Part shown: positions 16,245 to 25,942 of the stretch, one piece after another
How positions within the stretch are numbered: the first letter of the stretch is position 1
Layout of the letters: every line of letters begins with the position of its first letter
From: Acidobacteriota bacterium
GTDB lineage: Bacteria > Actinomycetota > Acidimicrobiia > ATN3
Reading direction: 5' to 3'
Assembly: GCA_003577105.1 (NCBI GenBank)
Contig: QEUQ01000013.1
Location: 1-51,257, forward strand
DNA length: 51,257 bases
Notes under the pieces: generated by a model
The model's input: the letters and a program-made list of their open reading frames with translations, nothing else
What the model was told of the DNA's origin: nothing
Database searches by the model: none
Position numbers and translations under genes: made by a program

Positions 16245-19200
16245 GTTGGCGGCCTCCTCAGGGGCTCCGATGGAGTGGGTTGGCTGAGCATATCAGCACT
16301 CGCGCCCGGCCCGCGCAGCCACTGCTCCCACATGCCCGCCCAAATTCCGCCCAACGCCACTAGCTCCTCATGAGTTCCGAATTCGGCGATCTTGCCCGAG
16401 TCGAGAACGGCTATGCGCGTCGATCGCCGCGCTGTCGGCAGCCGATGAGCAATGAGCAAAGTTGTCCGCCCCGACGCCAGCAATCCCATTGCCTTCTGGA
16501 CTCGCGCCTCGGTCGCAAGATCGAGGTTCGATGTCGCCTCATCGAGAAGAAGGAGATCCGGGTCAGCAAGGCATGCGCGCGCCAGGGCAATCAGCTGCCG
16601 CTCCCCTGCCGAGAGTGACCGACCCTCCTGGGTGACGAAGGTCGCGTAGCCGTCGGGAAGCGACTCGATGAACTTGTCGGCCCCCACGGCCTGGGCTGCG
16701 GACACGATCTCGGCATCAGTTGCCTCGGGCCTGGCATAGGCGATGTTGTAGGCGATTGTGCCCGTGAAGAGATAACCATCTTGGGGAACAAGGCCCAGGC
16801 GCGATCGGTAGGAGCCGACGCCTAGATCCCTGAGATCACATCCGTCCAACGTGATCGAGCCGGATTTCGGGTCGTAGAAGCGGGCAAGGAGCTTCATGAT
16901 CGTGGACTTCCCCGCGCCCGTAGGACCGACAAGGGCCACCGTCTCACCGGGAGCAATCTCGAGATCGACTCCCTTGAGCACCTCGCCGCCCCCATAGGAA
17001 AAGTGGATGTCGCTTAACTTGACCCCCGCGATTTCGCCGGCCTCACCCGCCTCAGGATTCTCCGGCGTCGAGGAGTCGGTCTCGATCAATTCGGTGAGCT
17101 TCGCCATAGCCGCCTTGGCCTGCTGGTAGGTATCGAATATCTGGCTCAGCTGCTGAATCGGCGCGAAGAAGGATGTGAGAAGCAAGATGAATGCGAGAAG
17201 ATCTCCCGACGTCAGCGAACCGGCCGCGTAGTAGTGCCCACCGACGCCGAGAACCAGTGCCGTGCCGACGACACCGAGGAATTCGACGAATGGGAAAAAG
17301 ATCGCCGAGATTCGGTTGCCGTCGAGGCGGGCGTCAAGGTGCTCGGCTGCTATGCGCCTGAAGTCCGCCTGGTTAATCCCCTCTCTGGTGAAGGCTTGCG
17401 ATACGCGGACCCCCGAGATTGACTCCTGAAGGTGAGCTAGGACTTCAGCGATCTTTTCCCGAATTCGTTCATAGGCCTTGTCAGAGGCACGGCGGAACCA
17501 GATCGCGACTCCAATAAGGGGAGGCACCACGGTCATTGTCACAAGCGCCAATCTCCAGTTCATGAGGAAGAGAAGCGCTGCGACGCCGACGAGTGTGAAG
17601 ACGTTGATGATGAGATTGATCAGACCCTCTTGAAGAAGCGAGGCCAGCGCGTCTATGTCGCTGGTCATGCGAGTCATGATCCGTCCAGCCATCTCCTTGT
17701 CGTAGAAGTCGAGTCCAAGCCGCTGGAGGTGCGCGAAGACCCGCAGCCGCATGGCGTACAAGAGGTTCTCGCCGGTGCGCCCGACCCACCGTGTTTGTGC
17801 CCACATGACCCACCAGTCAATGAGAACCACGGCTAGGTAGACACTGACGACACCCCAAAGCCTGCTCGGATCGCCAGACGATGCCGCGTCGGCTCCACTT
17901 CCCACGAGACGCGGCCCAGCCAGGGTTAGAAGCGCATCGGCTGCGACCAAGAGCATGCCTATTGCGAGCGGAAAGCGAAACGGCGCAATGACAGCGCCAA
18001 AGCTCATGCGCGCAGGTCGCTCAATTGCAGCTTCTCGGTCGGCAGATGGGGTATCGGTCGCGGGTGGAAGTGCGTCGATCTTGGCTCGCAACTCGGGCGT
18101 CATGTTCAGCCCGGCGACAATCTGGCCGACTCCGCCGATACCGACCTGAGCGCCGGGGCGCCCTTCGCGCATTCCGGCTCCGCCACCGCCGGCACCTGAG
18201 GCTGCACCCATGCCTCCCATGGCGCTGCCCGAGCCTTCACCCGCGCTGGCGACTGTTCTCACTACCCGGCCGAGCATTTCCTTGGCTTCCTGTGGATTAG
18301 CGAGCACTGCCGCAAAGCCCCCGGCTCCCTCATCTTCCTCGGTCGCCCCAAGGTTTTCGTCCATGAGCCTCCGGTAGGACTCACTTGCCTCCATGAGCTC
18401 GTCGCTTGTGCCTGTTGCACAGACCTTGCCATCTTCGACGAGCACGACCCTGTCCGCGAGTGCCACCGTGGACTTGCGATGCGCAACGATGATCGTCGTC
18501 CGCCCTTCGAGGACCTCCTTCAGCGAACGATGAATGGCCTCCTCGGTCGAGATATCGACGCTTGAGGTTGCGTCGTCGAGGATCAGGATCCTTGGGTCCC
18601 GAAGCAGCGCCCGTGCGATTGCGATTCGCTGCCTCTGACCACCAGAGAGCGTGAGCCCCTTCTCCCCCACCATGGCGTCGTAACCGTCTGGCAGTGACGC
18701 TATGAAGTCGTGAATGCCTGCCGCTCTCGCAACGGCCTCAACTTGTTCGCTGGTCGCATCCGGATGCCCAAAGGCGATGTTCTCTCCGATGGTCATTGAG
18801 AAGAGGAATGTGTCCTCAAAGACAATGCCGATCTGACGCCGCAGGGATTCAAGGGTGACATCTCTGATGTCCTGCCCGTCGATGCGAATCGCGCCGGTCT
18901 GGATGTCATAGAAGCGAGGAAGCAAGGCTGCAATCGTTGATTTACCTGAGCCACTCGCACCGACAAAAGCGACGGTCTCGCCGGGCTCGATTGTCAGCGT
19001 GAAATCGTCGAGAACGGGCTCGGAGCGAAGATAGCCAAAGCCGACATGGTCAAGGACAATTTCCCCTGAGGGCACCTCGAGCTCGATTGCACCGGCCTTC
19101 TCCGTGACCTCCGGGGTCGAATCGAGCAACTCGAAGACCCGTTCGGCGCCGGCGCGGGCGCGCTGACCGAGAGCGATCAGCATGACAATCATGCGGACCG

Positions 19201-20098
19201 GGGCGAGGATCATGACCAGCCAGGCCGTGAACGCGAGAAGGGTGCCAACGCTCATCACCCCCGTCGAGATGCGCCAGCCTGCATAGGCCAGAACGCCAAC
19301 TGCCCCGAATGCGGGAATCGACTGAATCGCAGCGAGATAGCGCGCCTGGATGCGCACGGTCCTCATTCGAGATGAGAAGACCTCTCGTGCGGCCTCATCA
19401 AGGCGCATGATCTCGCGGCGCTCCTGACCGAAACCTTTGACGACCTGGACTCCGGCGACCGCCTCATCGACGACATTGGCCACTACGCCGAGCTTCTCCT
19501 GATTGTCATAGCTCGCTGCGAAGATCCAAGTCCGCAGTCGCAACGCGAGCCACATGACAGGTGGGAGCGCCACCAATGAGACCAGCGTCAGCTCCCAGCT
19601 GACCGAGAGCATGAGCACCAAGGCGACCGCAAACATCAGGAAGCTACCGAGTACTAGGGGGAGCCATTGGTATAGGAACTGAAGAATCCGCAGATCCGTG
19701 TTGGCACGGGAGACGATCTGCCCCGTCTCCAACTCATCGTGGCGAGCGAAATCGAGCCGTTGGAGATGGTCGTAGATCTCGTTGCGCATGTCGTACTCGA
19801 AATCGAGGCTGAACTTGCCGCCTAACCACCGCCGTACAAATGCAGTCGCGAAGCGGATCACCGCGATTACCAGCAGCACAACCAAATAGGGAGCCAGCGA
19901 CTTGGACTTCGCAACAATGCCTTCGTCGATCGCGCTTCTGAGGACTAGGGGTGTATAGGCCGTTGCGGCCATGCCGACGGCTGACGCGCCAAATGCGGCA
20001 GCAGCCGATTTCCAGTGTGGCTTGATCCACGGGAGGGTCCGGCGCACCCAGCCGGGTGCGCGCCGGGGCGCCTTGCTGTCGTCGTCGGCAGTAGTCAT
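16241..20098 (-). CDS. Fused heterodimer-type ABC exporter (TMD-NBD-TMD-NBD)
   Basis: 1285 residues containing two complete ABC exporter halves. Half 1: six-helix TMD (about 25-330), Walker A GASGSGKST, signature LSGGQRQRIAIARALL, Walker B LILDDATSSVD. A Gly/Ala/Met-rich linker spans about 600-690. Half 2: TMD (about 700-990), Walker A GPTGAGKST, signature LSAGERQLIALARACL, Walker B LLLDEATSNLD. NBD1 has Asp for the catalytic Glu, and NBD2 has a non-standard signature (LSAGE). In the dimer these fall in the same ATP site, leaving the other fully canonical, as in TM287/288-type exporters. The ATG overlaps the nadE stop by one base. The substrate is unknown; drug or lipid export is likely. Confidence 0.93.
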   Translation of the reverse strand: MTTADDDSKAPRRAPGWVRRTLPWIKPHWKSAAAAFGASAVGMAATAYTPLVLRSAIDEGIVAKSKSLAPYLVVLLVIAVIRFATAFVRRWLGGKFSLDFEYDMRNEIYDHLQRLDFARHDELETGQIVSRANTDLRILQFLYQWLPLVLGSFLMFAVALVLMLSVSWELTLVSLVALPPVMWLALRLRTWIFAASYDNQEKLGVVANVVDEAVAGVQVVKGFGQERREIMRLDEAAREVFSSRMRTVRIQARYLAAIQSIPAFGAVGVLAYAGWRISTGVMSVGTLLAFTAWLVMILAPVRMIVMLIALGQRARAGAERVFELLDSTPEVTEKAGAIELEVPSGEIVLDHVGFGYLRSEPVLDDFTLTIEPGETVAFVGASGSGKSTIAALLPRFYDIQTGAIRIDGQDIRDVTLESLRRQIGIVFEDTFLFSMTIGENIAFGHPDATSEQVEAVARAAGIHDFIASLPDGYDAMVGEKGLTLSGGQRQRIAIARALLRDPRILILDDATSSVDISTEEAIHRSLKEVLEGRTTIIVAHRKSTVALADRVVLVEDGKVCATGTSDELMEASESYRRLMDENLGATEEDEGAGGFAAVLANPQEAKEMLGRVVRTVASAGEGSGSAMGGMGAASGAGGGGAGMREGRPGAQVGIGGVGQIVAGLNMTPELRAKIDALPPATDTPSADREAAIERPARMSFGAVIAPFRFPLAIGMLLVAADALLTLAGPRLVGSGADAASSGDPSRLWGVVSVYLAVVLIDWWVMWAQTRWVGRTGENLLYAMRLRVFAHLQRLGLDFYDKEMAGRIMTRMTSDIDALASLLQEGLINLIINVFTLVGVAALLFLMNWRLALVTMTVVPPLIGVAIWFRRASDKAYERIREKIAEVLAHLQESISGVRVSQAFTREGINQADFRRIAAEHLDARLDGNRISAIFFPFVEFLGVVGTALVLGVGGHYYAAGSLTSGDLLAFILLLTSFFAPIQQLSQIFDTYQQAKAAMAKLTELIETDSSTPENPEAGEAGEIAGVKLSDIHFSYGGGEVLKGVDLEIAPGETVALVGPTGAGKSTIMKLLARFYDPKSGSITLDGCDLRDLGVGSYRSRLGLVPQDGYLFTGTIAYNIAYARPEATDAEIVSAAQAVGADKFIESLPDGYATFVTQEGRSLSAGERQLIALARACLADPDLLLLDEATSNLDLATEARVQKAMGLLASGRTTLLIAHRLPTARRSTRIAVLDSGKIAEFGTHEELVALGGIWAGMWEQWLRGPGASADMLSQPTPSEPLRRPPT

Positions 20099-21726
20099 CA
20101 GCCGGCCGTCTCCCGCCCCGTACCGATGTAGTGATTTGTAATAGGCAGCCGACGGTCGCGTCCGAAGGCCTTTCGAGTGATCTTGATCCCGGGGGGCGAC
20201 TGGCGGCGTTTGTACTCGGCACGATCCACCATGGTGATGACACGCTCGACAACTCCCGGGTCGAAGCCATCGTCGACGATTGCGCCGGAGTCCATGTCGA
20301 GTTCGACATATCGCTCGAGAATCGGATCTAGGATCGCGTAGGGCGGGAGTGAGTCCTCATCGAGCTGATCTGGGCGGAGTTCAGCCGACGGGGGGCGTTC
20401 CAGTGTCGCGAGGGGGATCGGCCCCGTATCGGCCTCACCGCCGTTGCGGAAGCGCGCCAGCTCGTAGACAAGCGTCTTGGGCACGTCCTTGATGAGTGCG
20501 AAACCTCCGGCAAGATCCCCATAGAGGGTCGAGTAGCCGACCGCCATCTCGCTCTTGTTGCCCGTCGCTAGCACCAGCCAACCGAACTTGTTCGAGAGGG
20601 CCATGAGGTAATTGCCACGAATCCTCGCCTGGAGATTCTCCTCGGTCACATCAGGGGTGCGGTCCTCAAAGACTTCAGCCAATGCGTCGAGATATGCCTG
20701 AAATGGTCCCTCAATTGGCAACTCGATCAGACGGATTCCAAGGCGGGCAGCAAGCTCGAGCGCGTCGTCACGCGTCGCTGTCGACGTATAGCGAGACGGC
20801 ATCGTCACGCCCACCACGCGGTCGCTGCCAATTGCATCAACCGCGATGGTCGCAGTCAGCGCCGAGTCAACCCCGCCCGACAGACCCACGACAACTCCGG
20901 CAAAGCCGTTCTTCTCGATGTAGTCACGCGTCCCAAGTTCAAGGGCCCGATATACCTCACCGACCGGGTCGGGATCAGCTGACATCGGCCCTCCGGCCGT
21001 GCCGCGATCGACCTCCACAAAGAGGAGTTCTTCGCGAAATTGCTCAGCCCTAGCGACAAGATCCGGCGCCGCGAAGATCGATCCACCATCAAATACAAGC
21101 TCGTCTTGCCCGCCAACGAGGTTCACATAGCCGATCTTGAGTCCGGTCTCAGACGCAAGGCGCTCAAGCAGCTCTCGCCGCTCTTGGCCTTTGTTTCGAT
21201 GAAATGGCGACGCGTTGATATTGATGAGCACTTCGGCACCGGCAGCCGCCAGCCGTCTCGCCGGGCCTTCCGAAGACCAGATGTCCTCACAAATCGAGAC
21301 GCCGCATTTCAATCCGGCAATCTCGGAAATCACCAACTCGCTCCCCGCGGTAAACCAGCGCTGCTCGTCGAAGACCCCGTAATTCGGGAGGACTTGCTTT
21401 GTGTATATCGATTCGACCTTCCCGTCACGACAGATCGCTGCTGAGTTGCCAAGTTTCGAGCCAGTACTTGAGACAAAGCCGACGATCGCCGTTATCCCGA
21501 CCGCTGCTGACGCAATCTCTTCGAGCGACTCAAGATTGCCTGCGACGAAATCGGCCTTGAGCAGCAGGTCTTCAGGGGGATATCCCGTAGTTGCCAGTTC
21601 AGGTAGCGCCACCAAGTCAGCGCCCCCGGCGCGCGCGTCGGCAATTGCGCTGCAGATTGCAGACGCGTTGCGGTCAAGATCACCGACCGCAAGGTTCAAC
21701 TGGGCAAGTGCGATCTTCAGGGCCAT
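20098..21726 (-). CDS. nadE: Glutamine-dependent NAD+ synthetase
   Basis: 542 residues with an N-terminal nitrilase-fold glutaminase (KIALAQLNLAVGD at the start; PELATTGYPPEDL with the catalytic Glu; nucleophile in CGVSICEDIW) and a C-terminal ATP-pyrophosphatase domain with the loop GLSGGVDSALTATIA at about 279-293. It converts deamido-NAD to NAD using glutamine nitrogen. GGGAGGT directly abuts ATG 21726, much closer than usual, but no other start keeps the first beta strand. It is divergent from glnE with 57 bp between, so NAD and nitrogen-control genes share a small promoter region. Confidence 0.95.
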   Translation of the reverse strand: MALKIALAQLNLAVGDLDRNASAICSAIADARAGGADLVALPELATTGYPPEDLLLKADFVAGNLESLEEIASAAVGITAIVGFVSSTGSKLGNSAAICRDGKVESIYTKQVLPNYGVFDEQRWFTAGSELVISEIAGLKCGVSICEDIWSSEGPARRLAAAGAEVLININASPFHRNKGQERRELLERLASETGLKIGYVNLVGGQDELVFDGGSIFAAPDLVARAEQFREELLFVEVDRGTAGGPMSADPDPVGEVYRALELGTRDYIEKNGFAGVVVGLSGGVDSALTATIAVDAIGSDRVVGVTMPSRYTSTATRDDALELAARLGIRLIELPIEGPFQAYLDALAEVFEDRTPDVTEENLQARIRGNYLMALSNKFGWLVLATGNKSEMAVGYSTLYGDLAGGFALIKDVPKTLVYELARFRNGGEADTGPIPLATLERPPSAELRPDQLDEDSLPPYAILDPILERYVELDMDSGAIVDDGFDPGVVERVITMVDRAEYKRRQSPPGIKITRKAFGRDRRLPITNHYIGTGRETAG

Positions 21727-21783
21727 ACCTCCCTGTATCCGCGATCATTACCGCCCCGGCAGTTCGGCTCAACATCAAAGACC

Positions 21784-24726
21784 ATGACAGACGCTCCGAA
21801 ATCGTCACTCAAGGGCCTCAATCACGAGGCTGTAACACGCTTGGCAGGCGCGCTCGGTTCAGATCGTGACGAGACCGCTCCGTGGTGGCACTCACTTCTC
21901 GAGGAAATCAGGAGCTCGGCTGATCCGGTGGCGGTCCTGAACCGCCTCGAATCAATCGCCCAGGCCGCCGCGGACGCAGGCGGAGTAAAGTCCAGTTCAA
22001 CTGCAGATACAGACTCGCCTGGTGGAGGTGGGGAACGACTCCGCCTCTCCACGATCTTCGAAACGAATCCGATTTGCATCAAGGCGCTGGTAGCCGTCAC
22101 CGCCGCATCTGGCTCAATTGCACTTCATCTCAAGACAAGTCCTGACGACGTGGCGCTGCTCGCTACCCCAGGCGCACTTCCACCAAGCGACCCCGAGCAG
22201 GCACTCGAACGGGCACTCGCATCGATTCACGGAGACCCCGTCACCGCGCTTCGCATGCACAAGCGACGCGAGTACATTCGGATTGCAGCCGCTGATCTAC
22301 TTGGAATCCCCGACGTGGCAGAGGTGGGCGCCTCGCTCGCCGCACTGGCAGACGCCTGCCTCCAATGCGCGTCAAAGTTCGCTACCGATGAACTCGATCT
22401 CAACGACGCACCCACCGCGATCATCGCCATGGGGAAACTCGGCGGACAAGAGCTCAACTACGCATCGGATATCGATGTCATCTTCGTATCCAACGGCAAC
22501 GAAGATCTCGCTCGCCGCCACGCCGAGCGAGTAATTGCGATCATCGGTGGATCGACGCCGGCTGAGACGATCTTTCGAATTGACGTCGACCTTCGGCCAG
22601 AGGGAAGGGCCGGAGCGCTCACACGCTCGATTGAGTCATTCAAGGCCTACTGGGAGAAGTGGGCTCAGACTTGGGAGTTTCAGGCCCTCCTTAAGGCAAG
22701 ACCCGCGGCTGGCGATCTCGACTTGGGCGGGCGCTTTGTCGAGGCTGCTCAACCCTTCATCTGGCCCGAGCGGCTCGACCCCGAGGCAATTCGCTCGATA
22801 AGAGCGATGAAGGCCAGAACAGAGCGGGAACTCGTGAAGAAGGGCACATCGGAGAGGGAGGTGAAGCGCGGACCGGGGGGGATACGAGACGTGGAATTTG
22901 CCGTGCAACTACTCCAGCTTGTTCACGGCCGGGCCGATCCGACGCTTCGGGACCGCTCAACGCTTGGTGCCCTCGAGGCGCTGGCCGTCGGGGGGTATGT
23001 GGACACATCTGATGCATCGGCACTGCGAAACGCCTACAAGTTTCTTCGCACCGTCGAGCACCGACTTCAGATTCGCGATGAGCGCCAGGTCTACGCGCTG
23101 CCGACAAATCCAACTGAGCTCGAAGTGCTCGCAAAGACGCTCGGTATCCGTGGGCGCGCGGACATCAGCGCAATCGACATCTTTGAGAAGGCCTACAGAG
23201 ACAACGGCGCCGTTGTCCGCTCCATCCACGAGCGCTTGTTCTTCCGGCCCCTACTCGAAGCATTTGGAGCAGCTTCGGCTGACGACGGGGCCAACATCAG
23301 CGAAGAGGCCGCTGACGAGCGGCTAGCAGCCTTCGGATTCAGCGACATCAGGCGGGCTCGCGCCGGTCTAGCAGAGCTGACCCGGGGGCTTTCTCGGGCG
23401 AGCAGGCTCATGCAGCAGCTGCTGCCCCTCATGCTCGAATGGCTGTCAGAGTCGCCTAACCCTGATCTCGGCCTGACCGAGCTCAGGAATCTCGTCGACG
23501 CAGTCGGAGATCAGGCCAACTTGGTCACGACCTTCAGGGAGAACCCAACCGCAGCGCAGCATCTCTGCACGGTTCTCGGAACTTCCCGGGTATTGGCGGG
23601 CATCCTTACGCGCGAGCCAGAAGCACTGGGCGCGTACGAGGACGAAGCCAAGGGCCCGCAGGCAATTGTCAAGGAGGCGAGAAGCTTCACCTCGTGGCGA
23701 TCCGACCCCGCTGAGCAATTCGAAGCAATAAAGCGATTCCACCGGCGGGAGTTCCTCAGAATCGGCACGCGCGACATCATCTTCGGAGCGCCGGTCTCCG
23801 AGATCGGCAGCGAGCTTGCAGCGCTTGGGGATTCGGTCTTGGAGGTGGCACTCGAATCCGCTATCGAAGAAATTCCGGGGCCTGAGATGCGATTCGCCAT
23901 TGTCGCCATGGGGAGTTACGGCGGACAGGAGATGAACTACTCGAGCGATCTCGATGTCATCTTTGTGTTCGACGGCGGCAGCCCAGAGCGCGCGCTAGCA
24001 GTTGCCGCCCGGCTCTTCGAGAATTTCCAGGGCGTCGCTTCCCAGGGCGTCGCCTTCAAGCTGGATGCTGCGCTCAGGCCCGAGGGGAAGTCCGGTCCAA
24101 TCGCGCGCAGCCTCGATTCGACTCAGCTGTATTACCAGAAATGGGCCGAGACGTGGGAGTTCCAAGCGCTGACCAAGGCGCGACACGGCGCGGGCGACCC
24201 CTCGCTTACAGCGGCGCTACTCGAGTCAATTGAGCCACTGGTTTGGCCAGATCCTTTTCCCACCGAGCGGATCAGAGAGATCCGCATGATGAAAGCGCGC
24301 ATGGAACGCGAGCGCATCCCAGCCGGCGAAGACGCCGAGTTCCATCTCAAGCTGGGGCCAGGTGGATTGACCGACGTCGAGTTCGCCGTGCAACTCACCG
24401 CTCTTCGAAACAGCGGACGCGATCCGGAACTGAGACGCGGTAATACCCTCGATGCGCTGGCCGCCCTTGAGGCTGCCGAGGTCTTCGATCGAGGCACCGC
24501 TACGCGATTGCGTGAGGGTTACGAGTTCTGCACCCGCGTAAGGAATCGGCTCTTTCTGATCAAGGGGCGCCAACTCGACTCTCTTCCAAAGGACCCGCGT
24601 GAGTCAGCACAACTAGCCGAGAGCCTGGGGTGGCAGGAAAGCCCTCGGTCAGCCCTTAGAACCGAGTACAAGAAGTACACCCGGCGCGCACGGGCTGCCT
24701 TTGAGGAAGTCTTCTACTCCGACTGA
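21784..24726 (+). CDS. glnE: Glutamine synthetase adenylyltransferase/deadenylase
   Basis: 980 residues, standard for bifunctional GlnE, which adenylylates and deadenylylates glutamine synthetase according to nitrogen status. Two nucleotidyltransferase domains are evident: GKLGGQELNYASDIDVIFV (about 219-237) and GSYGGQEMNYSSDLDVIFV (about 711-729), each followed by the RxDxxLRPEG segment and by a KxGPGGxxDVEF segment. Both active-site Asp-x-Asp pairs are intact. No ribosome site is visible, so the mRNA may be leaderless. The last 13 bp overlap the convergent TetR gene. Confidence 0.96.
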   Translation: MTDAPKSSLKGLNHEAVTRLAGALGSDRDETAPWWHSLLEEIRSSADPVAVLNRLESIAQAAADAGGVKSSSTADTDSPGGGGERLRLSTIFETNPICIKALVAVTAASGSIALHLKTSPDDVALLATPGALPPSDPEQALERALASIHGDPVTALRMHKRREYIRIAAADLLGIPDVAEVGASLAALADACLQCASKFATDELDLNDAPTAIIAMGKLGGQELNYASDIDVIFVSNGNEDLARRHAERVIAIIGGSTPAETIFRIDVDLRPEGRAGALTRSIESFKAYWEKWAQTWEFQALLKARPAAGDLDLGGRFVEAAQPFIWPERLDPEAIRSIRAMKARTERELVKKGTSEREVKRGPGGIRDVEFAVQLLQLVHGRADPTLRDRSTLGALEALAVGGYVDTSDASALRNAYKFLRTVEHRLQIRDERQVYALPTNPTELEVLAKTLGIRGRADISAIDIFEKAYRDNGAVVRSIHERLFFRPLLEAFGAASADDGANISEEAADERLAAFGFSDIRRARAGLAELTRGLSRASRLMQQLLPLMLEWLSESPNPDLGLTELRNLVDAVGDQANLVTTFRENPTAAQHLCTVLGTSRVLAGILTREPEALGAYEDEAKGPQAIVKEARSFTSWRSDPAEQFEAIKRFHRREFLRIGTRDIIFGAPVSEIGSELAALGDSVLEVALESAIEEIPGPEMRFAIVAMGSYGGQEMNYSSDLDVIFVFDGGSPERALAVAARLFENFQGVASQGVAFKLDAALRPEGKSGPIARSLDSTQLYYQKWAETWEFQALTKARHGAGDPSLTAALLESIEPLVWPDPFPTERIREIRMMKARMERERIPAGEDAEFHLKLGPGGLTDVEFAVQLTALRNSGRDPELRRGNTLDALAALEAAEVFDRGTATRLREGYEFCTRVRNRLFLIKGRQLDSLPKDPRESAQLAESLGWQESPRSALRTEYKKYTRRARAAFEEVFYSD

Positions 24727-25358
24727 TCGGATCCGGTCGAAATTGAACCAACGATCCGATGAATCACGTCGCTCCACGCTGCCTCACTGGGCTGTTCGAC
24801 ACCGACCATCTCTAGCATCAGGAAGCCGAGCGCCAGAGCAATTGATAGGCGCGCGACCGCATCGGCGTCGGCATCCTCGACGATCGAGCCGTCATCTTTT
24901 CCGGCATTGACCAGCGAACAGAACGTCTCCGATATTTCACCAATACCGCTCTTCAGGGCCGCTGCGACATCTGGATCGCGGCGCGCCGCGGCAAACGCCT
25001 CAAAAAGCAGAACCGAACCCGTTCGGGGAGTCCCCTTGGCTAGCTCTTCGCCGATGGCAATCAACACGTTTGCCGCTGATCCCACTCCAGAACCCGTTGT
25101 AATCAGCCGGTCTAGTTCCGGGGTCGAGGCGAACGAAATCGCCTGCGCCAGCAGCTCGGTCTTGCCCTCGAAGTTTGCGTAAATCGCACCTGTCGTGAGC
25201 CCCGCCCGCCGTGCGATTTCCTGGACGCGCGTGCGGTCATAGCCCTGTTCGGCAAAGACCTCGGCCGCCGCCTCAACCAGGCGAGCCCGGGTCGATGCGG
25301 CTGTGCTTTCGGCCTTGTTCGAAGTTTCAGATCCCATTTTCACAGCCATAATAATCAC
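24714..25358 (-). CDS. TetR/AcrR family transcriptional regulator
   Basis: About 214 residues. An N-terminal helix-turn-helix domain (LVEAAAEVFAEQGYDRTRV, then GLTTGAIYANFEGKTELL) precedes a mainly helical ligand-binding domain. The start could be GTG 25358, ATG 25349 or ATG 25337; the HTH begins about 30 residues later in all cases. Its 3' end overlaps glnE by 13 bp on the opposite strand. Likely target: its own promoter or the HEAT/membrane/acyltransferase run behind it. The ligand is unknown. Confidence 0.88.
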   Translation of the reverse strand: MIIMAVKMGSETSNKAESTAASTRARLVEAAAEVFAEQGYDRTRVQEIARRAGLTTGAIYANFEGKTELLAQAISFASTPELDRLITTGSGVGSAANVLIAIGEELAKGTPRTGSVLLFEAFAAARRDPDVAAALKSGIGEISETFCSLVNAGKDDGSIVEDADADAVARLSIALALGFLMLEMVGVEQPSEAAWSDVIHRIVGSISTGSDQSE

Positions 25359-25363
25359 TATTA
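25349..25363. promoter_or_regulatory. Possible operator at the TetR gene start
   Basis: TAATA (25349-25353) and TATTA (25359-25363) form a perfect 5-bp inverted repeat around a 5-bp spacer in an AT-rich patch overlapping the possible start codons. The position would suit autoregulation, but the arms are short. Confidence 0.25.
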
Positions 25364-25396
25364 GGTGACAGACTGATGGACAGCGGCCGGCTTTGG

Positions 25397-25942
25397 CTAC
25401 CGGCTCTTCTCAAACCGCTCGACTTCCTCGATTGCCGACGGAATCCCCATTGACCTCAGCGCTCCGGCCGCCGCCCACTGGACATGATGATTCCCGTCGG
25501 ACTTCATGACTTCGACGAGCGCCGGTACCGCACGGACATCTCCGAGTTCACCCAGTGCTTTTGCCGCTGTCCATCGAATATGGCCGTTTGGGTCTTCGAG
25601 ACCCCTGCACAGGTGAACTGTCACAGCAGTCGTCCCCAGACGCCGAAGCGCCTCGACCGCCTGCCAGCGAACGTCGTCGTCTTCGTCGCCGAGTTTCAGA
25701 GACACCGACTCGATCACCGCCGGATCACCAGAGTCGCGAAGGGCCACAACAGCTCGCCACCTGACCTCGGATTCGGGATCATCCAGAGCACCGATCAAGG
25801 TCGGCGTCACATCTGCTCCTCCGATCTCGCCAAGCGCGGCAACGACCCGCCACCGAAGCTCGGCGTCGGAACTCTTGAGTAGCTCGGCGAGATGTCCCAC
25901 GTCACCGGCATCTCGAAGCCTCGCTATTTCTGCGTCATTCAT
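25397..25942 (-). CDS. HEAT-repeat protein
   Basis: 181 residues made almost entirely of about five 31-residue HEAT (PBS-lyase type) repeats, each with an [IVL]RW[RQT]A[VA]xAL core, e.g. VRWRAVVALRDSGDPAVI and IRWTAAKALGELGDVRAV. Such solenoids are protein-binding scaffolds; no catalytic motif is present. The tryptophan kept in every repeat suggests recent internal duplication. It overlaps the upstream membrane protein gene by 8 bp, so a role with that protein is plausible. Confidence 0.85.
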   Translation of the reverse strand: MNDAEIARLRDAGDVGHLAELLKSSDAELRWRVVAALGEIGGADVTPTLIGALDDPESEVRWRAVVALRDSGDPAVIESVSLKLGDEDDDVRWQAVEALRRLGTTAVTVHLCRGLEDPNGHIRWTAAKALGELGDVRAVPALVEVMKSDGNHHVQWAAAGALRSMGIPSAIEEVERFEKSR

